The notes under the pieces were generated by a model that was not told the origin of the DNA, searched no databases, and saw only the letters and a list, made by a program, of their open reading frames with translations. From Christiangramia crocea (GTDB lineage: Bacteria > Bacteroidota > Bacteroidia > Flavobacteriales > Flavobacteriaceae), in contig NZ_JAJSON010000025.1 in NCBI RefSeq assembly GCF_022410465.1, positions 124,001-188,000 on the forward strand: a stretch of 64,000 nt of DNA, in the 5' to 3' direction. The translations under genes were made by a program, and so were the position numbers. How positions within the stretch are numbered: position 1 is the first letter of the stretch; each line of letters begins with the position of its first letter. Below are positions 45,152-55,249 of this stretch, piece by piece.

Positions 45152-46195
45152 TTAATTATCTTCTTTCTCCTTCTTTTGAACCACCTTTTGCCATTTCCAG
45201 GCACTTTCAAGGGCTTCATCAAGAGACCTGCTGGCTTTCCAGTTAAGTTCCTCATTGGCTTTAGTAGTATCGGCGTAAGCCGCAGTGATATCCCCTTCCC
45301 TTCTTCCTACGATCTTATACGCTAATTTTTCTCCAGCAACCTTTTCAAAAGATTTTATAACCTCAAGAACCGAATTTCCTTTACCGGTCCCTAAATTGAA
45401 AACCTCATAATTCTCTTTTTCCTTTCCTTCCAGAAGCCTTTTCAAAGCATGAACATGAGCTTCTGCAAGATCCATTACATGAATATAATCCCTTATGGCA
45501 GTGCCATCCGGAGTGGGGTAATCATCTCCAAAAACAGATAATTCTTTACGCTTGCCTATTGCCGTTTGCGTAATGAAGGGTACCAGGTTTTGCGGGACTC
45601 CGATTGGCAATTCACCAATTTCAGCCGAAGGATGAGCTCCAATAGGATTAAAATAACGCAGTGAAATAGCCTTAAAGTCAGGTTTTGTCTTGCAGGTATC
45701 TAAAATAATCTCCTCTCCTATCTGTTTAGTGTTTCCATAAGGTGATTCTGCTTTTTTTACAGGCGCATCCTCGGTTATAGGTAATTCATCCGCCTGACCA
45801 TATACCGTACAGGATGAACTGAAAATAAAGCTGGCATAATCTTTTTTGTATAATTCCTGAAGAAGGTATACCAAACTGGAAATATTGTTTTCATAATAAA
45901 GCAAAGGTTTATTCACACTCTCCCCCACGGCTTTAGATGCAGCAAAATGAATAATCCCATCTATATCAGTATATTTTTCAAAGAAATTCTTTACTAAAGA
46001 TTTATCACGTAAATCAATATTATCAAATTGCGGGGTTATCCCTGTAATCTGAGTAATTCCTCCCAGAACATCTAAGGAAGAATTTGACAGATTATCTATA
46101 ATAACAACTTCATATCCATCTTCCTGAAGTGCCACGACAGTGTGTGAACCTATGAAGCCAAGCCCACCTGTTACCAATACTTTTTTCTTGCTCAT
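45152..46195 (-). CDS. galE: UDP-glucose 4-epimerase
   Basis: A 347-residue extended SDR. NAD+-binding GGLGFIGSH, DNLSNSS, IHFAA, and the catalytic S-x-x-CTVYG with YGNTK (Y-x3-K). It interconverts UDP-glucose and UDP-galactose for glycan synthesis and galactose use. Full length. It is a single gene with a hairpin behind it. Confidence 0.95.
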   Translation of the reverse strand: MSKKKVLVTGGLGFIGSHTVVALQEDGYEVVIIDNLSNSSLDVLGGITQITGITPQFDNIDLRDKSLVKNFFEKYTDIDGIIHFAASKAVGESVNKPLLYYENNISSLVYLLQELYKKDYASFIFSSSCTVYGQADELPITEDAPVKKAESPYGNTKQIGEEIILDTCKTKPDFKAISLRYFNPIGAHPSAEIGELPIGVPQNLVPFITQTAIGKRKELSVFGDDYPTPDGTAIRDYIHVMDLAEAHVHALKRLLEGKEKENYEVFNLGTGKGNSVLEVIKSFEKVAGEKLAYKIVGRREGDITAAYADTTKANEELNWKASRSLDEALESAWKWQKVVQKKEKEDN

Positions 46196-46310
46196 GATTT
46201 AATTTTTCAATCGCAAATTAATGAAAAAGGACCGATCCGGAAATTTTTATTAACGTATTTTTTACGTTTATTCAAATCCTAACTACTGTATGTCAAGTCG
46301 GTTTAATCAT

Positions 46311-46318
46311 TATCTTTG
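46311..46318 (+). promoter_or_regulatory. -7 promoter element for DUF3817-mscS
   Basis: TATCTTTG matches TAnnTTTG, 20 bases upstream of the ATG at 46338. Confidence 0.45.
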
Positions 46319-46337
46319 AAGCAGATTTTTTTATATC

Positions 46338-46622
46338 ATGCGAATAACAAAAAGCAAACGTTTCTTTAAGTGGATCAGCCTTTTGGAAGGCTTATCCTTT
46401 CTACTATTATTATTCATCGCAATGCCGTTGAAGTATCTCTTTGAAATGCCCGAAATGGTTTCCCATGTGGGAATGGCTCATGGCGTACTTTTCATTGCGT
46501 ATATTGGAATGGCTGCTATATTGATAAGGCCAATGGAATGGAATTTAAAACAGACAGCCATAATAATGGGCTGCTCGCTGATTCCTTTTGGCCCCTTTTA
46601 TGTTGAAAAGAAATATCTTTAA
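46338..46622 (+). CDS. DUF3817 membrane protein
   Basis: A 94-residue protein with three hydrophobic segments and the DUF3817 words LEGLSFLLLL, MVSHVGMAHGVLF and the C-terminal PFGPFYVEKK. Such proteins occur next to many transport genes; function unknown. It is immediately followed (3 bases) by the MscS-type channel gene, so the two are co-transcribed. Confidence 0.85.
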   Translation: MRITKSKRFFKWISLLEGLSFLLLLFIAMPLKYLFEMPEMVSHVGMAHGVLFIAYIGMAAILIRPMEWNLKQTAIIMGCSLIPFGPFYVEKKYL

Positions 46623-46625
46623 TAC

Positions 46626-47924
46626 ATGAATATTGAAGAAGGATTAACAGACCTTATCTGTTTTTTTGAAGAATTCTTTATAGCCCACGGAATGAACGAG
46701 GAGCTGGCGGTGTACCTGAATCTCCTTATAAATCTGGTGGCACTTACCCTTATCGTTATTGGTCTTAATTACCTAATTAAGAACTTCATTATAGAGGCTT
46801 TTAAGGCCTTCACCAATAAGACTAAAACTACCCTGGATGATTTTCTGATAAAGAGTAATTTTCCGCGATATGTCGGGCGGTTTTTACCCTTGTTCGTAGT
46901 CTATAAAACCTTCCCCTTAATTTTCACCGATTTTCCGGAAGTACTGACTATTTTTTATAAACTCGTTGATATCTATGTAATTATCCTAATTGTCTGGATT
47001 TGCAGAAGTGTATTACGTTCTACCAGGAATTACCTTAAGACCAGAGAAGAGTTTAATGATAAACCCTTGGAAAGTTTCAGTCAGATCATCATGATCTTTA
47101 TCTGGCTCATTGGCTTCATGTTCATATTTTCCCGGCTCTTTGATAGATCTGTACTGGGTTTTGCAATTTCCCTGGGTGCTGCTTCCGCAGTGATCTTATT
47201 GATTTTTAAAGACACCATCCTTGGTTTAGTGGCTTCTATCCAGGTTTCAGTGAACGACATCGTACGCATTGGAGACTGGATAACCTTTGAAAAATACGGG
47301 GCAGATGGTACGGTGACCGAGATCAACCTTGCCACCGTAAAAGTTCAGAATTGGGATAACACTTATACCACCATCCCTACTTATAGTTTAATTTCAGATT
47401 CTTTTCAGAACTGGCGGGGAATGCAGGAGTCTCCAGGAAGGCGTATCAAACGTTCAATCTTTATTAAACAGAACTCCGTAAGGTTCCTGAACAATGAGGA
47501 TATTGAAAGGTTCAAAAGAATACGACTTATTGACTCCTACCTGGAAAATCGCCAGACAGAAATTGAAAAATTCAATGAAAGTAACAATGTAGATAAGACG
47601 CTCTTGATCAATGGCCGTAATCAAACAAATCTAGGAGTCTTTAGAAAATATATTGATTCCTATTTGCAGGAGCATTCCGCTATACACAAAGAAATGTATC
47701 TTATCGTAAGGCATCTGGCCCCTACTGTAAACGGGATCCCATTAGAGATACTCTGCTTCAGCCGGGATAAGCGCTGGGAAAATTTTGAATACATTTCAGC
47801 TGATATTTTTGACCATGTTATAGCAGCTGTACCTTATTTTGATCTTAAACTATTTGAATCTCCTTCAGGAGATGATGTTCGTAGTTTTCTTGAGAATATA
47901 GAGGAAGACTCTAAAAACACCTAA
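46626..47924 (+). CDS. Mechanosensitive channel (MscS family, YbdG-like)
   Basis: A 432-residue channel with several membrane helices, the pore helix and beta domain GAASAVILLIFKDTILGLVA then VSVNDIVRIGDWITFEKYGADGTVTEINLATVKVQNWDN. The C-terminal cytosolic part (about 280-432) is of YbdG type. It opens under membrane tension to release osmolytes. It is in an operon with DUF3817 and the EEP-family gene that follows after 12 bases. Confidence 0.93.
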   Translation: MNIEEGLTDLICFFEEFFIAHGMNEELAVYLNLLINLVALTLIVIGLNYLIKNFIIEAFKAFTNKTKTTLDDFLIKSNFPRYVGRFLPLFVVYKTFPLIFTDFPEVLTIFYKLVDIYVIILIVWICRSVLRSTRNYLKTREEFNDKPLESFSQIIMIFIWLIGFMFIFSRLFDRSVLGFAISLGAASAVILLIFKDTILGLVASIQVSVNDIVRIGDWITFEKYGADGTVTEINLATVKVQNWDNTYTTIPTYSLISDSFQNWRGMQESPGRRIKRSIFIKQNSVRFLNNEDIERFKRIRLIDSYLENRQTEIEKFNESNNVDKTLLINGRNQTNLGVFRKYIDSYLQEHSAIHKEMYLIVRHLAPTVNGIPLEILCFSRDKRWENFEYISADIFDHVIAAVPYFDLKLFESPSGDDVRSFLENIEEDSKNT

Positions 47925-47936
47925 TTCAATCAAACT

Positions 47937-49028
47937 ATGAGCTTAAAAGCATTTCTTCAGGGCTTCGGTATTCTTGCTGTGGTAATCACTTTAGTGCCAC
48001 TCATCGCTGCAGACTTTTGGTGGATCAGGATCTTTGACTATCCGCATATAGAACTCACTTTACTTACCCTTACCGCTATTGCCGCTTATTTCATCAGGTT
48101 CGAGATAAAGAACTGGCGGGACTATGCTTTTATGACGGTATTGCTGGCTTGTTTTGTCTATCAGTTTGCAAAATTATTCCCTTACACTCCTTTCTCGCCT
48201 CTGGAGGTAAATGAACCCACAGCCGAGGTAGATACCTCAACTGCTTTTAAGGTAGTTACTTTAAACGTGCTTCAGAAAAATGAAATAAGCGATTCTCTTA
48301 TAGCGGAAATGAAAAGAGTTCAGCCTGATATTGCCGTTTTTACTGAAACCAATTCACGCTGGAAAAATACTATTAGTAAAGGGATTGGGAATGAGTACCC
48401 TTATAAGGTGGAAGTACCTCTGCCAAATACTTATGGAATGTTATTATACTCAAAATTTGAACTTATAAATCCTGAGGTGAAATTCCTTGTAGATGATAGT
48501 ATTCCCTCAATACATTCTGAAATTCAATTAAGTTCCGGAGATAAGATACAACTACATGCGATCCATCCTACTCCACCCATGCCTCAGCATAATCCTTCTT
48601 CTTCAGACAGGGATGCTGAGATGATGAAAGTTGCCCTTGAAGCGAGGGATTCAAAACTCCCTGTACTTGTAATTGGTGACTTTAATGATGTACCATGGTC
48701 ACAGACCGTAAGCTTATTCAAGAATGTTGGAGAACTCCTGGATGTGAGAACAGGCCGAAGTTTTTATAACACTTTTGATGCAGGAAGCTCCATTATGAGA
48801 TGGCCACTTGACCATATTTTTGTTAGTGAGGAATTTCGCGTGAAAAAGATTGCTGCAGGGCCTAATATCGAATCTGATCATTTTCATTTTTATGCTGAAC
48901 TTTTTCTTCAACCAGAATTAGCCGGAGAACAAAAACCTGATCCTGCTACCGAAGAGCAGTTAAAAAAAGCAAGGAAGCAAATAGACAAGGAACAGGAAGA
49001 AGACGCTGAGAAAGGTCAGAATCATTAA
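47937..49028 (+). CDS. Membrane-anchored endonuclease/exonuclease/phosphatase-family protein
   Basis: A 363-residue protein. Three N-terminal helices (about 5-85) anchor it; the EEP domain (about 105-325) has TLNVLQ, TETNS, HAIHPTP, GDFNDVPWS and a final SDHFHFYAE, the metal and catalytic residues of the family. It probably cleaves phosphodiesters of a lipid or nucleotide outside the cytoplasm. The highly charged tail (KARKQIDKEQEEDAEKG) is not seen in most. Last gene of the DUF3817-mscS operon. Confidence 0.87.
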   Translation: MSLKAFLQGFGILAVVITLVPLIAADFWWIRIFDYPHIELTLLTLTAIAAYFIRFEIKNWRDYAFMTVLLACFVYQFAKLFPYTPFSPLEVNEPTAEVDTSTAFKVVTLNVLQKNEISDSLIAEMKRVQPDIAVFTETNSRWKNTISKGIGNEYPYKVEVPLPNTYGMLLYSKFELINPEVKFLVDDSIPSIHSEIQLSSGDKIQLHAIHPTPPMPQHNPSSSDRDAEMMKVALEARDSKLPVLVIGDFNDVPWSQTVSLFKNVGELLDVRTGRSFYNTFDAGSSIMRWPLDHIFVSEEFRVKKIAAGPNIESDHFHFYAELFLQPELAGEQKPDPATEEQLKKARKQIDKEQEEDAEKGQNH

Positions 49029-49295
49029 AATTTCTCAAGTACCGGTCTACTTGTTGGTCTTTTATGAATTCAAGACTGGTTCACGTTAGTTTTCAGGTTT
49101 CAAGTACATATTACCCTTACGAACCTATATTATCTCCTGTCTTTTAATCCTGACTCACATTTCAAGTTGAGAAGCAATATCAGCTTAACCAGATAATCCT
49201 AAATTTCCGATTTAATTTTAACGATGTCAAAAAAAAAATCCCTGAGAAAGAAATTTTCAATCTCAGGGATTATTATCCATTAACAAATAGTACTT
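49029..49295. other. Intergenic region with terminator
   Basis: This 267-base gap has no ORF that I can support. It ends in a hairpin (49237-49271) whose minus-strand T-run serves the haloperoxidase gene. Confidence 0.5.
49231..49271 (-). terminator. Terminator of the haloperoxidase gene
   Basis: AATCCCTGAGA (49237-49247) pairs perfectly with TCTCAGGGATT (49261-49271), 13-base loop; on the minus strand it is followed by a run of T (the A8 at 49231-49238). Confidence 0.8.
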
Positions 49296-50798
49296 CTATT
49301 TACTTGTCGAATTTCCTGATGTTTCGCCAATCAATTCGAGGTATCTTTTATAATTATACTGTGCAATTCTACGTCCCAGTTTTAAACCTTCAATATTATC
49401 AGCCTGGATATGATAGCCTCCCATAACTCTTGAAATTCCGGCCATTTCTCCCGTCTTGGTAAAGGTCGGAAATTTCAATACTACTTCTTCATCTACATTA
49501 TCAGGTTCAGTAAGAGCTCCTGGAATTCTTTTTACTTCCTCACCAAATTCATCATCTCCGGTAAATAACCTCAAGGCTTCTGCACATCCTCCGCTTATCG
49601 TACTATGTCCTGAAACGTAACTTGGAAATGGAGGACAAAGAAAATTATCGGGGGAGTAAGGTCGCCATTCACTTCCTTTCATTTCAGTCATACCAACTCC
49701 CGGGCCACCCCAGCCTTTTATCATTTTATCTCCATAATATTCGTGAACTAATGCAAATGGTCTTGCAAAATCATAGAACATTTTAGAGTCCCAGCATGCA
49801 ATAAAACCGTCCATAGCCACAGATTGAACATAAAAATACATTTTCACGTCTTCATCAAGGGTATGATTATCTCTTCTTGATACATCCTGTGAAAATTTAA
49901 GCCAGTGGCCTGCCTGCTGAACAGATTTTGGACCATCCCTCATAAATTCAACTAAAGCTTTATTCTCGGGAGTTAAATTAGCCTGTAAATCAACAACTTG
50001 TTTAACTTCTTCAGCGAGTTGATCAGATCCCATCTTAGGTGGAGGACCTGGGCGAAATTGATCAGCCTTTTTCAGAAGTAAAGGCTCTACATTTTGCCAG
50101 TATGGAGTTAAACAGCCGGGATCAAATTTTTCTCCTTCCTGATTAATGAAATATTTAGGCTGCCAGCGATTAATATCCACATTTTCATCAATATCATTTA
50201 CAGGTTGATAGTGAGTATAATCGTAATATGGGACACCATTAGATCCTTCTACTTCTCCATACTGATTGGAACCATCATTCCTACGCTGATTTATAACCAT
50301 CTTTGCGGCTAAATTGCCAATTCCTGCAGGAGTATTTTTATCTAAAGAATGATCATCCGGATCCAAACCAAGATCTATCATTTTTTTTCTGAACATGGTA
50401 CTGTCTGAATAATAATATTCATTTAAAGCTCTGTAAGCCGCATAACTAACGGCTATCTCCTTATTGGTGAGAGTTCTTTCACTAGCAGGCCGACGTTCAA
50501 CATCATTTAAATAAACCGGACTTGCTTTATCATCGTAGCGGGTCCATGCGTCGTACATAGAAGTGAAAATCAAACCCAGAAATCTCGAGGTAATAGTTGG
50601 TCTTGGATTATATCTATCGGTGTCGTAAGCAGTTCCTTCCAATGCAAGATAGGCCCATTGATAGGCAATATTATCGCTGCCCATCGGCTCCGTTAAATTT
50701 TTATCGTCAAATTCCTTTATAGCAGATTCTTGTGCATTACTTTTGACGTTAGCCAGCATTAAAAAGAAAATGGATAAGCAAAATAATTTAAATTTCAT
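49296..50798 (-). CDS. Vanadium-dependent haloperoxidase
   Basis: A 500-residue secreted enzyme with signal peptide (about 1-22). Vanadate-binding motifs are present in order: K and R-P in DSKMFYDFARP, the PSYVSGHST phosphate-type loop, and SRVMGGYHIQADN with the vanadium-bound histidine. It oxidises halides with H2O2 in the periplasm or outside. Zobellia-type bacterial enzymes prefer iodide; preference here cannot be read. It is a single gene, convergent with nothing and transcribed away from the LytTR regulator that starts 110 bases upstream. Confidence 0.92.
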   Translation of the reverse strand: MKFKLFCLSIFFLMLANVKSNAQESAIKEFDDKNLTEPMGSDNIAYQWAYLALEGTAYDTDRYNPRPTITSRFLGLIFTSMYDAWTRYDDKASPVYLNDVERRPASERTLTNKEIAVSYAAYRALNEYYYSDSTMFRKKMIDLGLDPDDHSLDKNTPAGIGNLAAKMVINQRRNDGSNQYGEVEGSNGVPYYDYTHYQPVNDIDENVDINRWQPKYFINQEGEKFDPGCLTPYWQNVEPLLLKKADQFRPGPPPKMGSDQLAEEVKQVVDLQANLTPENKALVEFMRDGPKSVQQAGHWLKFSQDVSRRDNHTLDEDVKMYFYVQSVAMDGFIACWDSKMFYDFARPFALVHEYYGDKMIKGWGGPGVGMTEMKGSEWRPYSPDNFLCPPFPSYVSGHSTISGGCAEALRLFTGDDEFGEEVKRIPGALTEPDNVDEEVVLKFPTFTKTGEMAGISRVMGGYHIQADNIEGLKLGRRIAQYNYKRYLELIGETSGNSTSK

Positions 50799-50907
50799 AT
50801 GGTTTGATTTTGTTTATTCAATACTATCGATTTAAAAAGTTAAAAAACTATTAATTTTACGAATTGAGTATATTGGTTGACGAAAACATAGTCCTATTTG
50901 ATAAGTT

Positions 50908-51591
50908 ATGAAGTGCCTCATTGTAGATGATGATCCCTTAATATGCGATTTGCTCGAACATTTTTGCAATAAAGTAGAGCAGATAGAAAGTGTAACTACC
51001 GCCAGTAGTGGTTTTGAGACCATCAATCTATTAAATAGTACTCATTTTGATCTTATTTTCCTGGACTACGATTTACCCGATATAAACGGGAAGGATATTC
51101 TGAATGTTCTTAATCCTGATACCTCGGTAATCATGGTGACATCCAATAAAGATTTTGGTTCTGATTCGTATAACTATGAACAGGTTATTGATTTTTTGGT
51201 TAAACCAGTTGATTTTGCTCGTTTCTATAAAGGTTTCCAGAAAGCACTTGTCCTCAGAGAAAAAGAAAATACTATTCAAAAAAGCCGGATTTTTGTAAAA
51301 GACGGCAGTAAACTGGTAAAAATAAATCTTGAGGAAGTGCGATATTTAAAATCTGAAGGGAATTATATCTCCTTAGTTCTTAAGGATAAAAAGATATTAA
51401 CTCTTATGACTTTAAAGGAACTGGAGCCAAAACTGCCCAATTATTTTCAGAAAGTGCATCGTTCCTATATGGTTAATTTGAACAAAATTGATTTTATAGA
51501 TAATGACGGACTGGAAATCGAGAAAAAACATATTCCGGTAAGTAAGAGCTATGAAAAAGAACTTCTTAAGAAGATAGAACTTTTAAATTAA
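50908..51591 (+). CDS. LytTR-family response regulator
   Basis: A 227-residue regulator. REC domain (1-115) with acidic pocket DDD (7-9), phospho-acceptor D53 and the lysine in FLVKPVD; LytTR DNA-binding domain (about 130-227). It binds short direct repeats upstream of target genes. It is divergent from the haloperoxidase gene (110 bases) and convergent with, and overlapping by 26 bases, the histidine-kinase gene; partner kinase is uncertain. Confidence 0.93.
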   Translation: MKCLIVDDDPLICDLLEHFCNKVEQIESVTTASSGFETINLLNSTHFDLIFLDYDLPDINGKDILNVLNPDTSVIMVTSNKDFGSDSYNYEQVIDFLVKPVDFARFYKGFQKALVLREKENTIQKSRIFVKDGSKLVKINLEEVRYLKSEGNYISLVLKDKKILTLMTLKELEPKLPNYFQKVHRSYMVNLNKIDFIDNDGLEIEKKHIPVSKSYEKELLKKIELLN

Positions 51592-54211
51592 AATTCCTTT
51601 CATTTCTAAAGCAACACATATAAAAAGCAAAAAGTGAACGGATACCTTTGAGCTTTTTCTGATTCAAATTTGAAATATTCACTGGCAACAACTTCTCAAG
51701 CTCCATTAATTTCAAGTTGTTTACATGGGTAATTAACTTGTGATTTATTGCCTTCCACTCTTTCTGATCCTGTTTTTCATGCGCATTAAAAATTCTATCC
51801 AGGTAGGTTATAAATTCATCATGAAGAAGATTCAGCACTTTATTTACTTTTTCACGGTCATTGTCATAATTTGAATAAAGGTTGGCGAAATCCGGTTTTT
51901 TATATTCATTCTCTGCCAATACCTGATAAACATAATCTTTAAAAAAATCTATATCATATGGCTTCTGAAAATAAACTAACTGGTCAAAATAAAATTCTCC
52001 AGGTTCAAGAGCAGAGGTAATAATTATCGGACATTTCAATTTCCCTGAATCATACCACTGCACTATTTGAGTTTTCAGGTTTTCTTCTTTTAGCATTAAA
52101 TCACTAATCAAAAGATCTGGTGATTCATTATCTAAAAACCTCAGGACTTCCTTTTTCGAAGCTAACTGAATTAAATTGATGTCCTCATTATCTAATAAAT
52201 GTTTTACCATTTCAATGGTTGGCAGATCATCTTCTATATAAAGAATGTTATAAGATTTATTCAAATTCGGGATTATTTGATCGTCTTCGCTCTCTTCCTT
52301 AAGCACATGATGGTCAGGGCTGGCTTCAATCGGAATTTTGAGGAAAAACTCAGATCCAACACCTTTCTCAGATTTTGCCTTTATCTCGCCTCCAAAAAGT
52401 CCGGTAAGTTGTCTAACAATTGAAAGTCCGAGTCCATACCCCTCATTTCTAAAAGAGAAATCTTCATTTTCCCTAAAAAACCTATCGTTAATTCTATGAA
52501 TATTTTCCTCTTCTATACCAACGCCTGTATCTTTGATTCTAATCTGAAGATAAATTTTTTCTTCTTTTTCAATTTTTTCTGCATACAGGCTTATCCCGCC
52601 TTTTCTGGTATACTTGATTGAATTCACTACCAGGTTAGTCACAATCTGGGACAACCGTAAAGGATCTGTATTAAAGCGTACATTCTTTAATTCTTCACTT
52701 ATATTCAAATTAAACTTCAAACCTTTTTTAGCTGCCTCGAACTGATAGTTAGAATAAATATCATGAAGTAATTTTGAGATATCAACGGGCTGATATGCAA
52801 TTTGAAGTCTTCCTTCCACAAGCTTCTGGTGATCAAGAACGTCATATACCAGCCCCGCAAGGTTATTAGCACTCTTTTCAAGGGCTTTTATAATAGGGAG
52901 CTGTGATTGGGAAGGTTTTTGTTTATAAAGGATCTGAGTAAGGCCCAGAATAGTGTTGAGCGGAGTTCTCATTTCATGACTCATATTTTGCAGAAACTCA
53001 TCTCTCTGTTCTTTCGCCTGTTTCTCCTTTTTAAGTGAAAGATTAAGCTCCTTCACATTCTTATCTATCCTCTTTTTCATTTTGGTAAAAGCGCTGGCCA
53101 GAACGCCAATTTCATCCTTCCTGTTCAAAGGCAGTACGATATCTGTATCAATACCTTTGTCATAATTGCTAATAGCGCTTGTGATCTGCTGGATTTTTCT
53201 GGAAAAAAAACTGGTGAATATGAGCGAAATAATAAGAGAAAAAAGACATACTACAAACAGGGTGCGCAAGCTGTAAGATCTCACCATGAGTGCACTTTTC
53301 ATTAGTGCCTCCTGTTCTATGGCAGAAACAAGGTATATTTTTCTACTGCCGTTAAAATATTCAAGTTCCTTTATGAACGAGAGGAAGGTTTTATCATTTT
53401 TATGAAAGGATTCAAATTGTTGATCATGAGTATAAATCTCTTGATCTTTCATGTCAATATCTGAAAAGAAATTAGCAATATTCCCTTTTTGACTTGCGAA
53501 TTGTACTGTTTTATCGGGAGAATATAAGTATTCTCCATTGGCATCAATAAGGTAGAATTCTGAATTATTACCGGAAATTTGTTCGAAATCCTCATATAGC
53601 TTACTCATCTCCACATTTATCACCAGGACTCCCAGGATTTGTTCCTCATTATTAAAAATGGGACTTGCAGCCCTTAATGTAGGAGTGAATGGCTCACTTA
53701 TAACCCCATATTCTTCATTAAGATTAATTTGAGAGAAATAATATTCACCGGGGCCTAATTCCAGGGTTTTTTGAAAATATTCCCTGTCTCCTTTTTCCTG
53801 AAGGCTGTCAGATTTATATATGCCATTCTCCTTCCTTTCGTATCGGACAATTTCCTTACCATTTTCTTCTACCCCTATCCATCTTATCTGGAAATACGAA
53901 GGTTTATTCTGAAGAGTAATATAGAACAATTCATTAACTGCAACCCGGGAATCGTCAGAGGGATCTTCTACGAATTCCTTCAAAGTAGGACTGTTAGCAA
54001 TTACTGCAATGTCATTAGAAACTTCACCCAGTAAAGAATAAAAGGATTGTTCTGCCATTTCAGAAGCATGCCTTATCCTATCCCTGGAATAATCTACAAT
54101 TACGCCCGAAGCCTTATTAAAGACAATGTAACCGGAAAGCAGAATGGAGAAAATGATAAGAGCCGTAAAGAATAAAGCGAAACGGGTTATTATGGAGTGT
54201 CTAAATTTCAA
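51566..54211 (-). CDS. Hybrid sensor histidine kinase with dCache and REC domains
   Basis: An 881-residue protein. TM1 (about 10-30), an extracytoplasmic dCache-type sensor (about 35-310), TM2 (about 318-338), HAMP (about 340-390), HisKA with H in SHEMRTPLN, HATPase (NSIKYTR, DTGVGI, GYGLGLSIV) and a REC domain with D in ISDLML and K in FQKPYD. The tail (about 785-881) is helical and may be an HPt-like segment. It starts at TTG 54211. It overlaps the LytTR gene tail-to-tail by 26 bases. Ligand unknown. Confidence 0.92.
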   Translation of the reverse strand: MKFRHSIITRFALFFTALIIFSILLSGYIVFNKASGVIVDYSRDRIRHASEMAEQSFYSLLGEVSNDIAVIANSPTLKEFVEDPSDDSRVAVNELFYITLQNKPSYFQIRWIGVEENGKEIVRYERKENGIYKSDSLQEKGDREYFQKTLELGPGEYYFSQINLNEEYGVISEPFTPTLRAASPIFNNEEQILGVLVINVEMSKLYEDFEQISGNNSEFYLIDANGEYLYSPDKTVQFASQKGNIANFFSDIDMKDQEIYTHDQQFESFHKNDKTFLSFIKELEYFNGSRKIYLVSAIEQEALMKSALMVRSYSLRTLFVVCLFSLIISLIFTSFFSRKIQQITSAISNYDKGIDTDIVLPLNRKDEIGVLASAFTKMKKRIDKNVKELNLSLKKEKQAKEQRDEFLQNMSHEMRTPLNTILGLTQILYKQKPSQSQLPIIKALEKSANNLAGLVYDVLDHQKLVEGRLQIAYQPVDISKLLHDIYSNYQFEAAKKGLKFNLNISEELKNVRFNTDPLRLSQIVTNLVVNSIKYTRKGGISLYAEKIEKEEKIYLQIRIKDTGVGIEEENIHRINDRFFRENEDFSFRNEGYGLGLSIVRQLTGLFGGEIKAKSEKGVGSEFFLKIPIEASPDHHVLKEESEDDQIIPNLNKSYNILYIEDDLPTIEMVKHLLDNEDINLIQLASKKEVLRFLDNESPDLLISDLMLKEENLKTQIVQWYDSGKLKCPIIITSALEPGEFYFDQLVYFQKPYDIDFFKDYVYQVLAENEYKKPDFANLYSNYDNDREKVNKVLNLLHDEFITYLDRIFNAHEKQDQKEWKAINHKLITHVNNLKLMELEKLLPVNISNLNQKKLKGIRSLFAFYMCCFRNERNFNLKVLSS

Positions 54212-54310
54212 CTTTGGCTTATATGGTATATTCCGCCAATTTAAGAATTATAAAGAATCTGGAAGCAAAGCAAAGGGAAGAAGACCAGATCACCAGTAAA
54301 GGTGAAAAAT

Positions 54311-54697
54311 TTATTTCAATCTGTCCTTCACGAATTCAACCTTTTTTTTCCCATGGGGCCTGGGTTTTCCATTTTCATCCAGAGCCACCATAACGATCCT
54401 TTCTATAGTTATTATACTTTCTCTTGTCATTTTATTTCTCACCTCACATTTCAATGTGAGAGAAGCAGTACCAAACTTAACCACTTCAATTCCAATTTCC
54501 ACGATGTCGCCCTGATGAGCTGAACTTTTGAAATCAATCTCACTCATATATTTTGTGACTGTCTTGGGATTCTCCAGCTGAACAATACTATATAAAGCAC
54601 ATTCTTCATCTATCCATTCAAGAAGCCGGCCTCCAAACAAGGTTCCATTCGGGTTAAGGTCTTCAGGTTTTATCCATTTTCTGGTGTGAAATCTCAT
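54311..54697 (-). CDS. Acyl-CoA thioesterase (hotdog fold)
   Basis: A 128-residue hotdog protein with NPNGTLFGGRLLEWIDEECAL and the HQGDIVEIGIEV strand; it hydrolyses acyl-CoA thioesters. The YciA/acyl-CoA hydrolase pattern (N-x-GTLFGG) is clear. Single gene. Confidence 0.9.
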   Translation of the reverse strand: MRFHTRKWIKPEDLNPNGTLFGGRLLEWIDEECALYSIVQLENPKTVTKYMSEIDFKSSAHQGDIVEIGIEVVKFGTASLTLKCEVRNKMTRESIITIERIVMVALDENGKPRPHGKKKVEFVKDRLK

Positions 54698-54828
54698 TTT
54701 TTATTTTTAAAATTAAAGAGAAAAACTGAGGAATTAAAGGGCTTATCATAGATTTATCAGATTCTGAAAAAGACAATTAAAATCTGGTGATTTAAAAACT
54801 GATAAATGAATTTTTAGGAATCCGGAAA

Positions 54829-55248
54829 TTATAAAAACTGCTGAGCTACGTTGATGATCTCATCATGATCAAAAGCCAGGTCCATATTGTGTAATTCTTC
54901 AATCGCAAACCACCTGGCATCTTTAGCGTCATCTGCCGGTGTTAATTCTTCCTCACAGAAAATACGGCTTAGAAAGGCGATGGAAATAGTATGTCCTCTT
55001 GGATCCCGGCCAGGTTTACCAAAGGCCTGTACTTGTTGCATTGCTTCTATTTTTACACCCGTCTCTTCTTTAAGCTCACGTTTAGCCGCGGTTTCAAGGT
55101 CTTCCCCTTCCTCTACAAAACCACCCGGCAAAGCCCATTGTTCTTTAAAAGGATCCTTTTTCCTTTGAATTAATAAGACTTTAAACCGGTTATTTGTTTT
55201 ACAAAAAATTACACTATCTACAGTTACTGCTATATTTTTTTCTGCCAT
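54829..55248 (-). CDS. NUDIX hydrolase
   Basis: A 139-residue enzyme with the complete NUDIX box in GGFVEEGEDLETAAKREL then KEETGV. It hydrolyses a nucleoside diphosphate linked to another group; it resembles the ADP-ribose/NrtR-type group, but no DNA-binding extension is present. It starts one base after the DUF72 stop (TGA-A-ATG), so it is the second gene of a pair. Confidence 0.9.
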   Translation of the reverse strand: MAEKNIAVTVDSVIFCKTNNRFKVLLIQRKKDPFKEQWALPGGFVEEGEDLETAAKRELKEETGVKIEAMQQVQAFGKPGRDPRGHTISIAFLSRIFCEEELTPADDAKDARWFAIEELHNMDLAFDHDEIINVAQQFL

Positions 55249-55249
55249 T

